DNA of 7,106 bases from Clostridiales bacterium (GTDB lineage: Bacteria > Bacillota > Clostridia > Oscillospirales > Acutalibacteraceae): contig JAHZES010000006.1 in NCBI GenBank assembly GCA_019421725.1, positions 7,680 through 14,785 of the forward strand, read 5' to 3'. How positions within the stretch are numbered: the stretch's first letter is position 1; each line of letters begins with the position of its first letter. Below the pieces are notes generated by a model that saw only the letters and a list, made by a program, of their open reading frames with translations, was not told the origin of the DNA and searched no databases. The position numbers were made by a program, and so were the translations under genes. This document shows positions 1 through 6,249 of this stretch, piece after piece.

Positions 1-934
1 GAGAAGAGATATCGCCGATGGTACCGGCATGAACCAGCCAGTCGCCGGTATTGAGCTGATTATTCATCTGATCGCTCGTTACAGTCAGAACGTCGGGATT
101 GATGAGTCCTTTCAGGTACCAATCGCGGGCTTTCTGGCAGCTCTCCTTAAAGGTATCGGTTTCAAAATAGTTTTTAATGGTGCCGTCCTGGTTGACATAG
201 ATCATGTTCTCATAAAGAACATAGTTGCTGTCACTGTTAAAGAAGTAACCGCCCACCTGAGAGGTTCCGATCAACGGCAGGTACGGTTTCTGGTTGCCGT
301 CCCAATTTGCCATAACAGTCTGGAATGCGGTCGTCAGTTCGTCCCATGTGGTCGGGACCTTGTCGATACCGTACTTCTTGAGCAGATCGGTACGAATCAG
401 ACCCTGATGGTCAAGCGCACTCTCCACCCAGAAGGCCGGGATCCCGTACTGTTTGCCGCCCACCTGGCCGGATTTGATGGCAAGCTCCGGGCAATTGGCA
501 ATGATATTCTCGCCGTATTTGGAGAAAATATCGGTCAGGTCGGCCAGCGCATTGCGGGAGGCATAGTTTGCAATGGTGACCCGATCGTTCATAACCGCGA
601 ACATATCAAAGTCGTCACCGGTGGAAAGCATCAGGTTGATCTTCTGATCCCACACGTCCCATGCAAAATACTTGAGCTCCAACTCGACACCGACACCGTC
701 GGCGGCCAGTTTTTTGTTGACGGCCTCCACACCGCGGGAAAGCTCGGCAGGCTCGTTACCCGGCAGAATGTAGGTCAGTTTTGCGGTTTCGCTGCTGTCC
801 GAAGCAGCGGAGGAAGCATCGTTTTTGGAAGCATCTCCGGTCGAGGAGGAAGCGGCGCCGCTGCATCCGGCAAAAAGAGCCGCTGTCAGCACACAGGCCA
901 GGAACATGGAAAGGAATCTCTTCATTTTCTTCAT
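1..934 (-). CDS. Extracellular solute-binding lipoprotein of a carbohydrate ABC importer (3' end outside window)
   Basis: This is the substrate-capturing subunit of a CUT1-type sugar importer, tethered to the outer face of the membrane. The 311 visible residues start with a lipoprotein signal: basic MKKMKR, a hydrophobic stretch, and the lipobox LFAGC with Cys24 as the lipidated residue. A Ser/Ala-rich linker follows to about residue 50. The mature fold then begins at TYILPGNEP, with KINLMLSTGDDFDMF (98-112) and the hinge-region GIPAFW (164-169), all typical of solute-binding proteins next to LplB/YtcP-type permeases. I chose ATG at 934 because AGGAG (944-948) lies 9 nt upstream; the in-frame ATG at 925 is too far from it. 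Such proteins usually have about 500-550 residues, so perhaps 200 are missing beyond the left edge. It is last of the three visible operon genes, 118 nt after permease 2, with a stem-loop in that gap. The substrate cannot be told from sequence; an oligosaccharide is the usual inference. Confidence 0.95.
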   Translation of the reverse strand, partial: MKKMKRFLSMFLACVLTAALFAGCSGAASSSTGDASKNDASSAASDSSETAKLTYILPGNEPAELSRGVEAVNKKLAADGVGVELELKYFAWDVWDQKINLMLSTGDDFDMFAVMNDRVTIANYASRNALADLTDIFSKYGENIIANCPELAIKSGQVGGKQYGIPAFWVESALDHQGLIRTDLLKKYGIDKVPTTWDELTTAFQTVMANWDGNQKPYLPLIGTSQVGGYFFNSDSNYVLYENMIYVNQDGTIKNYFETDTFKESCQKARDWYLKGLINPDVLTVTSDQMNNQLNTGDWLVHAGTIGDISS

Positions 935-974
935 TTCTTGTGTCTCCTTTTCAATAAAAATTTCATTTATTCCT

Positions 975-1035
975 GCGGCATGCCCGCACTGCAGTCAAAA
1001 TGCGGGCAACCGCATCAATCAGTCCGTAATCGGAC
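975..1035 (-). promoter_or_regulatory. Intercistronic stem-loops between permease 2 and the solute-binding protein
   Basis: Two inverted repeats fill the gap between the permease 2 stop and the binding-protein start. The larger pairs TGCCCGCA (981-988) with TGCGGGCA (1001-1008) around a 12-nt loop. It is extended by GCGG (975-978) against CCGC (1010-1013) across a small internal loop. The smaller is GTCCG-TAAT-CGGAC (1022-1035). On the minus strand no run of T follows the larger stem directly, so a full intrinsic terminator is unlikely. I infer a processing or stability element that lets the binding-protein mRNA accumulate above the permease mRNA, as is known for other ABC operons. Confidence 0.55.
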
Positions 1036-1052
1036 AGATTTGCAAAAAATAT

Positions 1053-1928
1053 TCAACCCTTAACCGAACCGACTACAAGACCCTTGACATAATATTTCTG
1101 CAGGAACGGATACAGCAGAATAATCGGACCAACCGTGATGATAGCGGTTGCCATCTTCAGTGATTCGGTCGGCGGCGTTGCCGAGGTTGTCCCGCTCAGA
1201 TACTGCAGATCCTTCAGCATGCTGATCTGCGACTTAAGCTGCAGGAGCAAATACTGAATCGGGTAGAGCGATTTTTCATCCACCAGCATGATCGCATTCC
1301 ACCAGTCGTTCCAATAGGCAAGCCCGTAAAACAGTCCGACGGTCGCAAGCGCCGGAACGGTGAGCGGGAAATAGATCCGGAAGGCGATCACCGCATCGTT
1401 CGCTCCGTCGATCGTTGCGGATTCACGCAGCGAATCGGGCAGCGCGCTCATAAAGTTGCGCACAAGGAAAAGGTTAAATGTATTGAACATCAGGTTGGGA
1501 ATCAGCAGCGCGAGCAGATTGTCACGCAGACCGAGACTGGTGCAGATCAAGTACCACGGCACAAGGCCGGAGCCGAATACCATCGGAATAAAGAAGTACA
1601 TCCCGAGCACATTGCGGTAACGCACGTTTTTGTTAGCCAGCGTATAAGCAGCCAGCCCGGTAATCAGCACGGCCAGCAATGTTCCGACAACCGTAACAAA
1701 AATGGAAACCAGATACCCCTTTACTACGCTGGAGCCGCCGCGGAAGATCAGCTGATATGCATAAGTGGAAAACTTCTGCGGAAAAAAGCTGTATCCGTTG
1801 CGAAGGATCGACGCCTCATCCGTAAAGGAAACGACCAGCGTCAAAATCATGGGCAGCAGGCACATCAGTGAAAAAAGAGTAATAAAAAGGCCGATCAGCA
1901 TATTGGCAACAGAAAATTTCTTATTCAT
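1053..1928 (-). CDS. Carbohydrate ABC transporter permease, LplC/YtcP type (MalG-like subunit)
   Basis: This integral membrane protein forms half of the sugar translocation channel. The 291-residue length matches the family. Hydrophobic segments lie at about 8-34, 70-98, 106-130, 137-158, 184-204 and 258-277, giving the expected six-helix layout. The cytoplasmic EAA loop that contacts the ATPase is clear at 169-188 (ESATIDGAND...RIYFP), followed by a YWNDWW segment at 205-210. The C-terminus YVKGLVVGSVKG is the typical MalG-family tail, so the reading frame is complete. The start is supported by GGAGGG at 1935-1940, 6 nt before the ATG. It begins 19 nt after the stop of permease 1, so the two are cotranscribed and should form a heterodimer. 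No nucleotide-binding subunit lies nearby; a shared MsmX/MsmK-type ATPase encoded elsewhere is the usual arrangement. Confidence 0.96.
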   Translation of the reverse strand: MNKKFSVANMLIGLFITLFSLMCLLPMILTLVVSFTDEASILRNGYSFFPQKFSTYAYQLIFRGGSSVVKGYLVSIFVTVVGTLLAVLITGLAAYTLANKNVRYRNVLGMYFFIPMVFGSGLVPWYLICTSLGLRDNLLALLIPNLMFNTFNLFLVRNFMSALPDSLRESATIDGANDAVIAFRIYFPLTVPALATVGLFYGLAYWNDWWNAIMLVDEKSLYPIQYLLLQLKSQISMLKDLQYLSGTTSATPPTESLKMATAIITVGPIILLYPFLQKYYVKGLVVGSVKG

Positions 1929-1947
1929 CCTTTACCCTCCGCCTTTC

Positions 1948-2910
1948 TTAATACAGTGCGCCGTCCGGGTAAAAGCGGCGTGCAAGCCAGTTGGAGCCGT
2001 ACACCATAACAAACCCGATGACCGATTGGAACAGACCGATCGCCGTGGATTGTGACATATCGCCAACCTGCCGCAAAGCGCGGAACACATAAGTATCAAT
2101 GATATCCGTTGTGGCATACAGCGTTCCGTTGTCGCCTACCAGCGCATAAATCATTCCGAAATCTCCGTACATGATCTTGCCCAGCGAAAGCAGCGTCATA
2201 ATAATAACCGTCGGCATGATCAGGGGCAGCGTAATGCGGAATATCCGCTGAAAACGGTTTGCACCGTCAATGGCGGCCGCCTCATAAAGCGAGGTATCTA
2301 TTCCCGTAATGGAAGCCAAAAAGATAATCGCGTTCATGCCCGCACCCTTCCAGATTCGCATGACCACCAAAATTGTCGGCCACACACTGGCGTCGGTGTA
2401 CCAGTTGACACCCTCCAGCCCGAGAGAGCGCAGCATCTGATTCACGATGCCGTATTCCGTGGAAAACAGGCTCAGCAGAATGTAGCTGACCATGACCCAC
2501 GAAATATAGTTTGGAAAAAGCATGACAGACTGCGTTGTTTTCACAAACCATTTGCTGCGCAGCTCGTTGAGCAGCAGCGCCAGCAGCACTGACATGACCG
2601 TTCCGGTAATAATAAACAGGATGTTCAGATACAGCGTGTTAAATGTTACCCGAAACGCATTTTGTGAGTTAAAGAAAAACTCAAAATTTTTCAGTCCCAC
2701 CCATTCGCCATGAAACAGGATCCCGAAAATGCTGCTGTTTTTGTAATTGTAGCGCTGAAACGCCAGCGCCATATACGGATAAGAAAGATAGCTGAAAATG
2801 AACACATAAAGGATAGCCGGCAGCGCAATTAAGTAGGAAAACTTGTTGCGCGCTACATCACGGAAAAAACCGCGCCTTTTCTTTCTCTCCGCCTTGAGAG
2901 ATGTCGCCAT
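1948..2910 (-). CDS. Carbohydrate ABC transporter permease, LplB type (MalF-like subunit)
   Basis: This is the second channel-forming subunit of the sugar importer, 320 residues and full length for the LplB/YtcP-neighbour group. A basic cytoplasmic N-terminus (KAERKKRR) precedes the first membrane helix at about 26-48. Further hydrophobic segments are at about 92-115, 127-150, 176-200, 225-245 and 288-310. The EAA loop is intact at 210-229 (EAAAIDGANR...RITLP). The tail WLARRFYPDGALY is typical of this subfamily. ATG at 2910 is preceded by AAGGGG (2920-2925) with 9 nt spacing. It is the first gene of the operon, with about 100 nt of leader from the predicted start of transcription. In related Firmicutes, LplB-type systems are often controlled by YesM/YesN-like two-component regulators or AraC-family proteins; none is encoded in this window. 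Confidence 0.96.
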   Translation of the reverse strand: MATSLKAERKKRRGFFRDVARNKFSYLIALPAILYVFIFSYLSYPYMALAFQRYNYKNSSIFGILFHGEWVGLKNFEFFFNSQNAFRVTFNTLYLNILFIITGTVMSVLLALLLNELRSKWFVKTTQSVMLFPNYISWVMVSYILLSLFSTEYGIVNQMLRSLGLEGVNWYTDASVWPTILVVMRIWKGAGMNAIIFLASITGIDTSLYEAAAIDGANRFQRIFRITLPLIMPTVIIMTLLSLGKIMYGDFGMIYALVGDNGTLYATTDIIDTYVFRALRQVGDMSQSTAIGLFQSVIGFVMVYGSNWLARRFYPDGALY

Positions 2911-3017
2911 TTCACTTTTCCCCTTTCGCTATTTTTTATTCCAAGGTTCTCTTCATACTCTGCCGCCATGCGCCGGAGCCTCGCCCGCCGTTTGGCCACC
3001 TGATTGATTACAACGTC

Positions 3018-3046
3018 ATTATAAGCCTCCGCTTCCGTTTTGATAA
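3018..3046 (-). promoter_or_regulatory. Predicted sigma-A promoter of the ABC importer operon
   Basis: On the minus strand a perfect TATAAT (3023 to 3018) lies 17 nt downstream of TTATCA (3046 to 3041), which matches the -35 consensus at four of six bases. Transcription would begin near 3011, leaving a leader of about 100 nt before the permease 1 start. The imperfect -35 fits a promoter helped by an activator bound just upstream. Confidence 0.65.
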
Positions 3047-3057
3047 TCCGGAAGAAG

Positions 3058-3119
3058 TTTCAAAATGCTTTGAAAATTTGAAAATCGGGCTTCAAAAATT
3101 TGAACTGTTCTTCAAAAAT
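3058..3119 (-). promoter_or_regulatory. Operator-like cluster of TTTGAA/TTCAAA words upstream of the ABC operon promoter
   Basis: Within 62 bases there are three TTCAAA words (starting 3059, 3091, 3111) and three TTTGAA words (starting 3069, 3077, 3099). They build an inverted repeat with 7-base arms (3058-3064/3069-3075), a tandem 8-base repeat (3069-3084), a near-perfect inverted repeat (3091-3104) and a 10-base direct repeat CTTCAAAAAT (3090-3099 and 3110-3119) exactly 20 bases apart. The nearest edge is about 12 bases upstream of the -35, where activators bind. I infer a binding region for the sugar-responsive regulator. The gene-free stretch 2911-3229 holds only this cluster, the promoter, the operon leader and the hairpin at 3171-3217. 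The AT-richness of the segment lowers confidence. Confidence 0.45.
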
Positions 3120-3170
3120 GCGCAAAAACCGCTTTTTTATAATTTTAATCGCTTTGTTCTGTTAAATTGC

Positions 3171-3217
3171 AAAAGGGCTGCAGTACCGAAATCCCGTCCG
3201 GTACAACAACCCTTTTT
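3171..3217 (-). terminator. Hairpin terminator after the histidine phosphatase gene, possibly bidirectional
   Basis: AAAAGGG (3171-3177) pairs with CCCTTTT (3210-3216), and inside it GTACCG (3183-3188) pairs with CGGTAC (3199-3204), separated by a 5x5 internal loop. It starts 13 nt after the phosphatase stop codon when read on the minus strand. The A/T-flanked stem gives a short T run on either strand (four on minus, five on plus), so it could stop transcription both ways. The short T tract makes efficiency uncertain. Confidence 0.55.
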
Positions 3218-3229
3218 CATATGCCGTGA

Positions 3230-3778
3230 TCAATTTTTTTCAAAAAACGCCGGGCTGCAGTTCGGAAGAAAACGCGCCGCCTCCTCCGGCGACCCGGGTT
3301 CTTCGTAAAAATAACGCTGCACTGCAATGCTGACGCCTCCGTGTGCCACCATCAACACCGTTCGGCGTTCAAACCGTTCTGCAAGCTCATCCAGCAGCGA
3401 AAAAACCCGTCCGCAAAACTTATCCAGCGGCTCAATTCCGTCGGCGCCGCCGTCAAACCCCGGCAGCCACCAGCGCGCAAAAAGCGCACGGTCAAAAAAC
3501 GCACCTTCAAAATTTCCAAAACCCCGCTCGGCGATCCTGACGTCCGGTTCTGCCTTCAGTCCCCTATCTTTGCAAATTACCTGCGCCGTCTGACGGGCGC
3601 GAAGCAGCGGCGAGGTGACCGCGAAATCTATCGGGATGTCATAAAGCTCGCTGCGCAGCGCTTCTGCCTGCTTTATTCCCTCCCGGTTGAGCGGAATATC
3701 TGTACTGCCTTGCAGCAGTCTCTTCTCGTTCCATTCGGTCTGTCCTATACGATCTCCCTCCGAAAGCCGGATCTCCAC
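3230..3778 (-). CDS. Histidine phosphatase (phosphoglycerate mutase-like) lacking the N-terminal RHG motif; possibly degraded at its 5' end
   Basis: The 182-residue product belongs to the histidine phosphatase branch-1 superfamily, which removes phosphate from small metabolites through a phospho-histidine. The family pattern is clear from residue 12: GQTEWNEKRLLQGSTDIPLN, TSPLLRARQTA (55-65), the acidic ERGFGNFEG block (84-92) and the second histidine in MVAHGG (143-148). The first signature RHG is missing: the sequence reads LSEGDRIGQ (5-13), so the nucleophilic histidine is replaced by Ile11 and about three extra residues are present. The start is GTG at 3778 and has only a poor, distant AAGG. 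In the same frame, codons CGG CAT (Arg-His, 3784-3779) lie directly before this GTG, after a TGA stop. Another frame opens with ATG at 3797 reading MKVMT, a typical family beginning. I infer an indel-damaged 5' end; a pseudoenzyme or a sequencing error is also possible. The gene is monocistronic, with its own promoter and terminator. Confidence 0.82.
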   Translation of the reverse strand: MEIRLSEGDRIGQTEWNEKRLLQGSTDIPLNREGIKQAEALRSELYDIPIDFAVTSPLLRARQTAQVICKDRGLKAEPDVRIAERGFGNFEGAFFDRALFARWWLPGFDGGADGIEPLDKFCGRVFSLLDELAERFERRTVLMVAHGGVSIAVQRYFYEEPGSPEEAARFLPNCSPAFFEKN

Positions 3779-3850
3779 ATGCCGTCATTACCTTCATCTG
3801 CTTTCCGTTTCGTGCAGCATTCCCACTCTGCACCGCACCCGGTTCCTCTG

Positions 3851-3879
3851 ATTATATCACCTTACGCTGCCCGAATCAA
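3851..3879 (-). promoter_or_regulatory. Predicted extended -10 promoter of the histidine phosphatase gene
   Basis: On the minus strand TGATATAAT supplies a perfect TATAAT (3856 to 3851) with the extended TGn element. TTGATT (3879 to 3874) stands 17 nt upstream as a four-of-six -35. Transcription would start near 3844, about 47 nt before the ATG at 3797 and about 66 nt before the GTG at 3778. Confidence 0.62.
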
Positions 3880-3961
3880 TTCACGGGCAGCATCCGTTCC
3901 TCCTTTCTGCCGCAACGTTCTGCGGGCTTTGAAAACACAGCAAAATCACTGCCGGTTCTTT

Positions 3962-3990
3962 TCTTCTTTTTTTGCGCATACGATTACAAT
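3962..3990 (+). promoter_or_regulatory. Weak candidate promoter for the M23 peptidase/deacetylase unit
   Basis: TACAAT (3985-3990) matches five of six -10 bases and lies 35 nt before the M23 start codon. The -35 position falls in a pyrimidine tract (3956-3973) with no good match to TTGACA. The T-rich tract may help as bent or UP-like DNA. An alternative sigma factor is possible. The assignment rests mainly on position. Confidence 0.3.
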
Positions 3991-4025
3991 AATGCAAATC
4001 GAAGCCGAATTGCGGAAGGACGCAC

Positions 4026-5126
4026 ATGATTCAAACAAAGAAACGGCAAAAAATCCGAACCCGGAGACTCAAAATCGCGGCCTGCTGTATTTTGCTGTGC
4101 GGCTGCATCGCGTTTGCGGTTCCGATCGGTTCCGCAGACTGGAGCCAAACGACCGTGCAGCCGGAAGCCGTTAACACCGAAGGCGTTATCAGCTGGGTGG
4201 ACTTTACCGTTTCGTATGAGGCAATGGAACGCGCCATGAATTACGATATTGAAACACACGAAAGCCAAACGCCGATCGACTGGATCTCCGTCCTGGCATA
4301 TCTCGGCGCAAAATACGGAGGAGATTTTTCCCGCTACCGCGCCAAAGACATGGACGCTCTCTGCACACGGCTGAAAAACGGAGAACGCATCAGCGAAATA
4401 ACCGCCGATATTAAAAAATATTACGACTATTATTACGAAGCTTACTCGGCCGTGCTCGGCGAATACCTCGGCGTCTATTCCATCCGAACAGAGGACGAAT
4501 CCGGCGACCCTGTGTGGAAGGAGAGCTATGGCCTTAAGGTTTTTTCTCCCATTGCCGAAGGCTTTTATTTTGACCATTACGACGACTTCTGCGCCAGCCG
4601 AAGTTACGGCTACAACCGCAAGCACTTCGGCCACGACCTAATGTGCTCGTTGGGAACCCCGATCACAGCGGTCGAATCCGGTGTGATTGAAGAGCTCGGC
4701 TGGAACCAGTACGGCGGATGGCGCGTCGGCATCCGCAGCTTTGACAAAAAACGCTATTACTATTATGCTCACATGCGCCGCAACCGGCCGTACCATCCAA
4801 ACGTTCAGCTTGGGGCGGTCGTCAAAGCGGGAGACGTGATCGGTTACGTTGGGCGAACCGGCTACAGCACAGAAGAAAACACCAACAACATTACTTCAAC
4901 TCACCTGCATTGGGGCGTCGAGCTGATTTTTGAGGAGTCGCAAAAGGACGCTTCCACACAGATCTGGATCGATCTTTATGAAATTACAAAGCTGCTGCAG
5001 AAGCACCGCTCTACTGTCTGGCGGGACGAGGAAAGCAAAGAATATTACCGAAAATATGATTACTGGGACGCCGGGCTGGTACCGCGGCTGCCCGGCGAAG
5101 GGATTGCCGGAAACGCCGTTTCCTGA
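4026..5126 (+). CDS. Membrane-anchored M23 family metallopeptidase (peptidoglycan endopeptidase)
   Basis: This 366-residue protein is a zinc peptidase expected to cut peptide cross-links in peptidoglycan outside the membrane. A very basic N-terminus is followed by one hydrophobic segment at about 17-34, acting as a signal anchor or signal peptide. Residues 40-170 form a charged, Tyr-rich and probably helical region without a family I can name. The LytM/M23 domain spans about 170-325. It has the first zinc motif HxxxD (His200, Asp204), the YAHM histidine (His249) that assists catalysis, the GDVIGYVGRTG turn, and the HxH motif (His293, His295). All key residues are present, so it should be active. 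ATG at 4026 is preceded by GGAAGGA (4014-4020) at 5 nt spacing. The deacetylase gene follows after 59 nt with no terminator between, implying a cotranscribed envelope unit. A role in growth, cell separation or sporulation cannot be decided from the window. Confidence 0.94.
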   Translation: MIQTKKRQKIRTRRLKIAACCILLCGCIAFAVPIGSADWSQTTVQPEAVNTEGVISWVDFTVSYEAMERAMNYDIETHESQTPIDWISVLAYLGAKYGGDFSRYRAKDMDALCTRLKNGERISEITADIKKYYDYYYEAYSAVLGEYLGVYSIRTEDESGDPVWKESYGLKVFSPIAEGFYFDHYDDFCASRSYGYNRKHFGHDLMCSLGTPITAVESGVIEELGWNQYGGWRVGIRSFDKKRYYYYAHMRRNRPYHPNVQLGAVVKAGDVIGYVGRTGYSTEENTNNITSTHLHWGVELIFEESQKDASTQIWIDLYEITKLLQKHRSTVWRDEESKEYYRKYDYWDAGLVPRLPGEGIAGNAVS

Positions 5127-5185
5127 TCGCGTGCAGGTACATTCGGGCATGTATTTTGTAAATTTACCGGAAGGGGAGACTTTTT

Positions 5186-6130
5186 ATGCGCAGCTCCGGA
5201 ATCTTCAAAAAAGAAAAGCACTTCTTTTTCTGCGCGCTTCATCCGGGAAAAGGGGCCGCCGCCGTGCTGTGCTTTGCGGCGGCGGCAATCCTCATCGCGC
5301 TGACCGCAGTATTTTCGCTGCCTTACCGCACCGTCCGCACTGCTGCGGATCTTGCCTCCGCTCCGGCGGAGGAAGGCGTTCGGGTCCCTGTGCTGATGTA
5401 TCACAGCCTGCTGAAGGACACCTCCCGCTCCGGTCAATACGTGATCCCCCCCACCTTATTTGCAAGCGATCTGGCATGGCTGAAAACACACGGCTACGAA
5501 ACCGTTTTCATGCAGGATCTGATCGATTACGTCGACAAAGGGACCCCTCTGCCCGAAAAACCCGTTGTTATTACTTTTGACGACGGATACTACAACAATT
5601 ATCTTTACGGCTTTCCCATCCTGCAGGAACAGAATATGAAAGCCGTCATTTCCATCATCGGGCTTTATACCGATAAATTTTCTGCCGTGGATGAAAACAA
5701 TGCCTATTATTCGCACTGCACCTGGCCGCAGATCAATGAAATGCTGCGATCCGGTCTGGTGGAAATTCAAAATCACACCTATAACCTGCACACCTACAAC
5801 AATGAACGCCACGGCTGTGCAAAAAAAGCGGGCGAGCCGCTTACATCCTACCACAGTCTGCTGTGCGAGGACGTTCTGAAACTGCAGAACCGGATCACCG
5901 AAATGACCGGTACGGTCCCCACCACGTTTACTTATCCGTTCGGCAGCTTCAGCGGCGAAACAAAGCAAATTATCGGCGAGCTCGGCTTTCGCGCAACGCT
6001 TTCCTGCGAAAGCGGCATCTCCCTGGTAACGCGCGACCCTGAAAGCCTATATTTGCTCAAGCGTTTTCTCCGCCCGGCGGGGAAAAGCTCCGAACAGTAT
6101 TTCCGTTCTGTTTTTTCGGCAAAAAATTGA
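5186..6130 (+). CDS. Membrane-anchored polysaccharide deacetylase (NodB homology domain, CE4)
   Basis: The 314-residue product should remove N-acetyl groups from an extracellular glycan such as peptidoglycan. A basic N-terminus and a hydrophobic helix at about 24-45 anchor it in the membrane, with the catalytic domain outside. Visible signatures are VPVLMYHSL (67-75), TFDDGYYNNY (130-139) with catalytic base Asp132 and metal ligand Asp133, HTYNLH (197-202) giving metal ligands His197 and His202, and TYPFGSFS (249-256). The set is complete, so activity is expected. The MYH motif near the front of the domain is typical of IcaB/PgaB-related deacetylases as well as many clostridial ones, so the exact substrate is open. 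The start at 5186 has an excellent GGAAGGGGAG about 7 nt upstream. It is the second gene after the M23 peptidase and is followed by a strong terminator 6 nt past the stop. Confidence 0.95.
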   Translation: MRSSGIFKKEKHFFFCALHPGKGAAAVLCFAAAAILIALTAVFSLPYRTVRTAADLASAPAEEGVRVPVLMYHSLLKDTSRSGQYVIPPTLFASDLAWLKTHGYETVFMQDLIDYVDKGTPLPEKPVVITFDDGYYNNYLYGFPILQEQNMKAVISIIGLYTDKFSAVDENNAYYSHCTWPQINEMLRSGLVEIQNHTYNLHTYNNERHGCAKKAGEPLTSYHSLLCEDVLKLQNRITEMTGTVPTTFTYPFGSFSGETKQIIGELGFRATLSCESGISLVTRDPESLYLLKRFLRPAGKSSEQYFRSVFSAKN

Positions 6131-6155
6131 CTTTCTGCGCCCGGTGTGGTACGCT
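6127..6155 (+). promoter_or_regulatory. Candidate promoter of the gene at 6250, overlapping the upstream terminator
   Basis: TTGACT (6127-6132, five of six) is followed after 17 nt by TACGCT (6150-6155). That -10 matches only three of six bases but carries the extended TGG just before it. Transcription would start near 6162, inside the 3' arm of the terminator stem. The -35 overlaps the deacetylase stop codon. Confidence 0.42.
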
Positions 6156-6177
6156 CAGTAACACCGGGTGCGTTTTT
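6137..6177 (+). terminator. Strong rho-independent terminator of the M23/deacetylase operon
   Basis: An 11-bp stem pairs 6137-6147 (GCGCCCGGTGT) with 6161-6171 (ACACCGGGTGC), with one G-U wobble. The 13-nt loop contains an inner TAC/GTA pairing. Five T follow one base later (6173-6177). It starts 6 nt after the deacetylase stop codon, clearly closing that transcription unit. Confidence 0.85.
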
Positions 6178-6206
6178 GGTATCCGGAAGATTTTTCTGAC
6201 TGTCAC

Positions 6207-6224
6207 CGCCTGCGTTTGCGGGCG
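6207..6224 (+). promoter_or_regulatory. Small tight hairpin in the leader of the gene at 6250
   Basis: CGCCTGC (6207-6213) pairs with GCGGGCG (6218-6224) over a 4-nt GTTT loop, with one T-G wobble. It lies 25 nt before the start codon and has no T run, so it is not a terminator. It might influence stability or translation of the mRNA, or it may be chance in GC-rich sequence. Confidence 0.3.
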
Positions 6225-6249
6225 ATAGAAAATGAGAGGATTTTTGGGG

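Noticed and set aside
29..1063. A 344-codon open frame on the plus strand
   Set aside because: It lies antisense to the solute-binding protein gene, whose minus-strand reading has a lipobox, a ribosome site and family motifs. The plus-strand product is low-complexity with no recognisable motif.
2911..3010. Possible riboswitch or leader peptide in the ABC operon leader
   Set aside because: I found no recognisable riboswitch core, no terminator/antiterminator pair, and only a short overlapping reading frame without its own ribosome site.
3138..3143. TATAAT on the plus strand upstream of the ABC operon
   Set aside because: It sits in an AT-rich stretch without a matching -35, and no plus-strand gene follows before 4026.
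3977..3984. CATACGAT resembling a sporulation sigma-E -10 (CATACA-T) ahead of the M23 gene
   Set aside because: One core base differs and no sigma-E -35 (ATAnnTT) is found at the right distance in the pyrimidine tract upstream, so the evidence is too thin.
3341..4174. A 277-codon open frame on the plus strand across the phosphatase gene and the intergenic region
   Set aside because: It is antisense to clear histidine phosphatase motifs, runs through two predicted promoters and overlaps the M23 gene start in another frame. Its composition is Arg/Pro/Ser-rich, as expected of a shadow frame.
3984..4634. A 216-codon minus-strand open frame
   Set aside because: It is antisense to the N-terminal half of the M23 peptidase gene and has no ribosome site or motif to support it.
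5456..5968. A 170-codon minus-strand open frame
   Set aside because: It is antisense to the catalytic core of the deacetylase, where the plus strand carries all NodB motifs.
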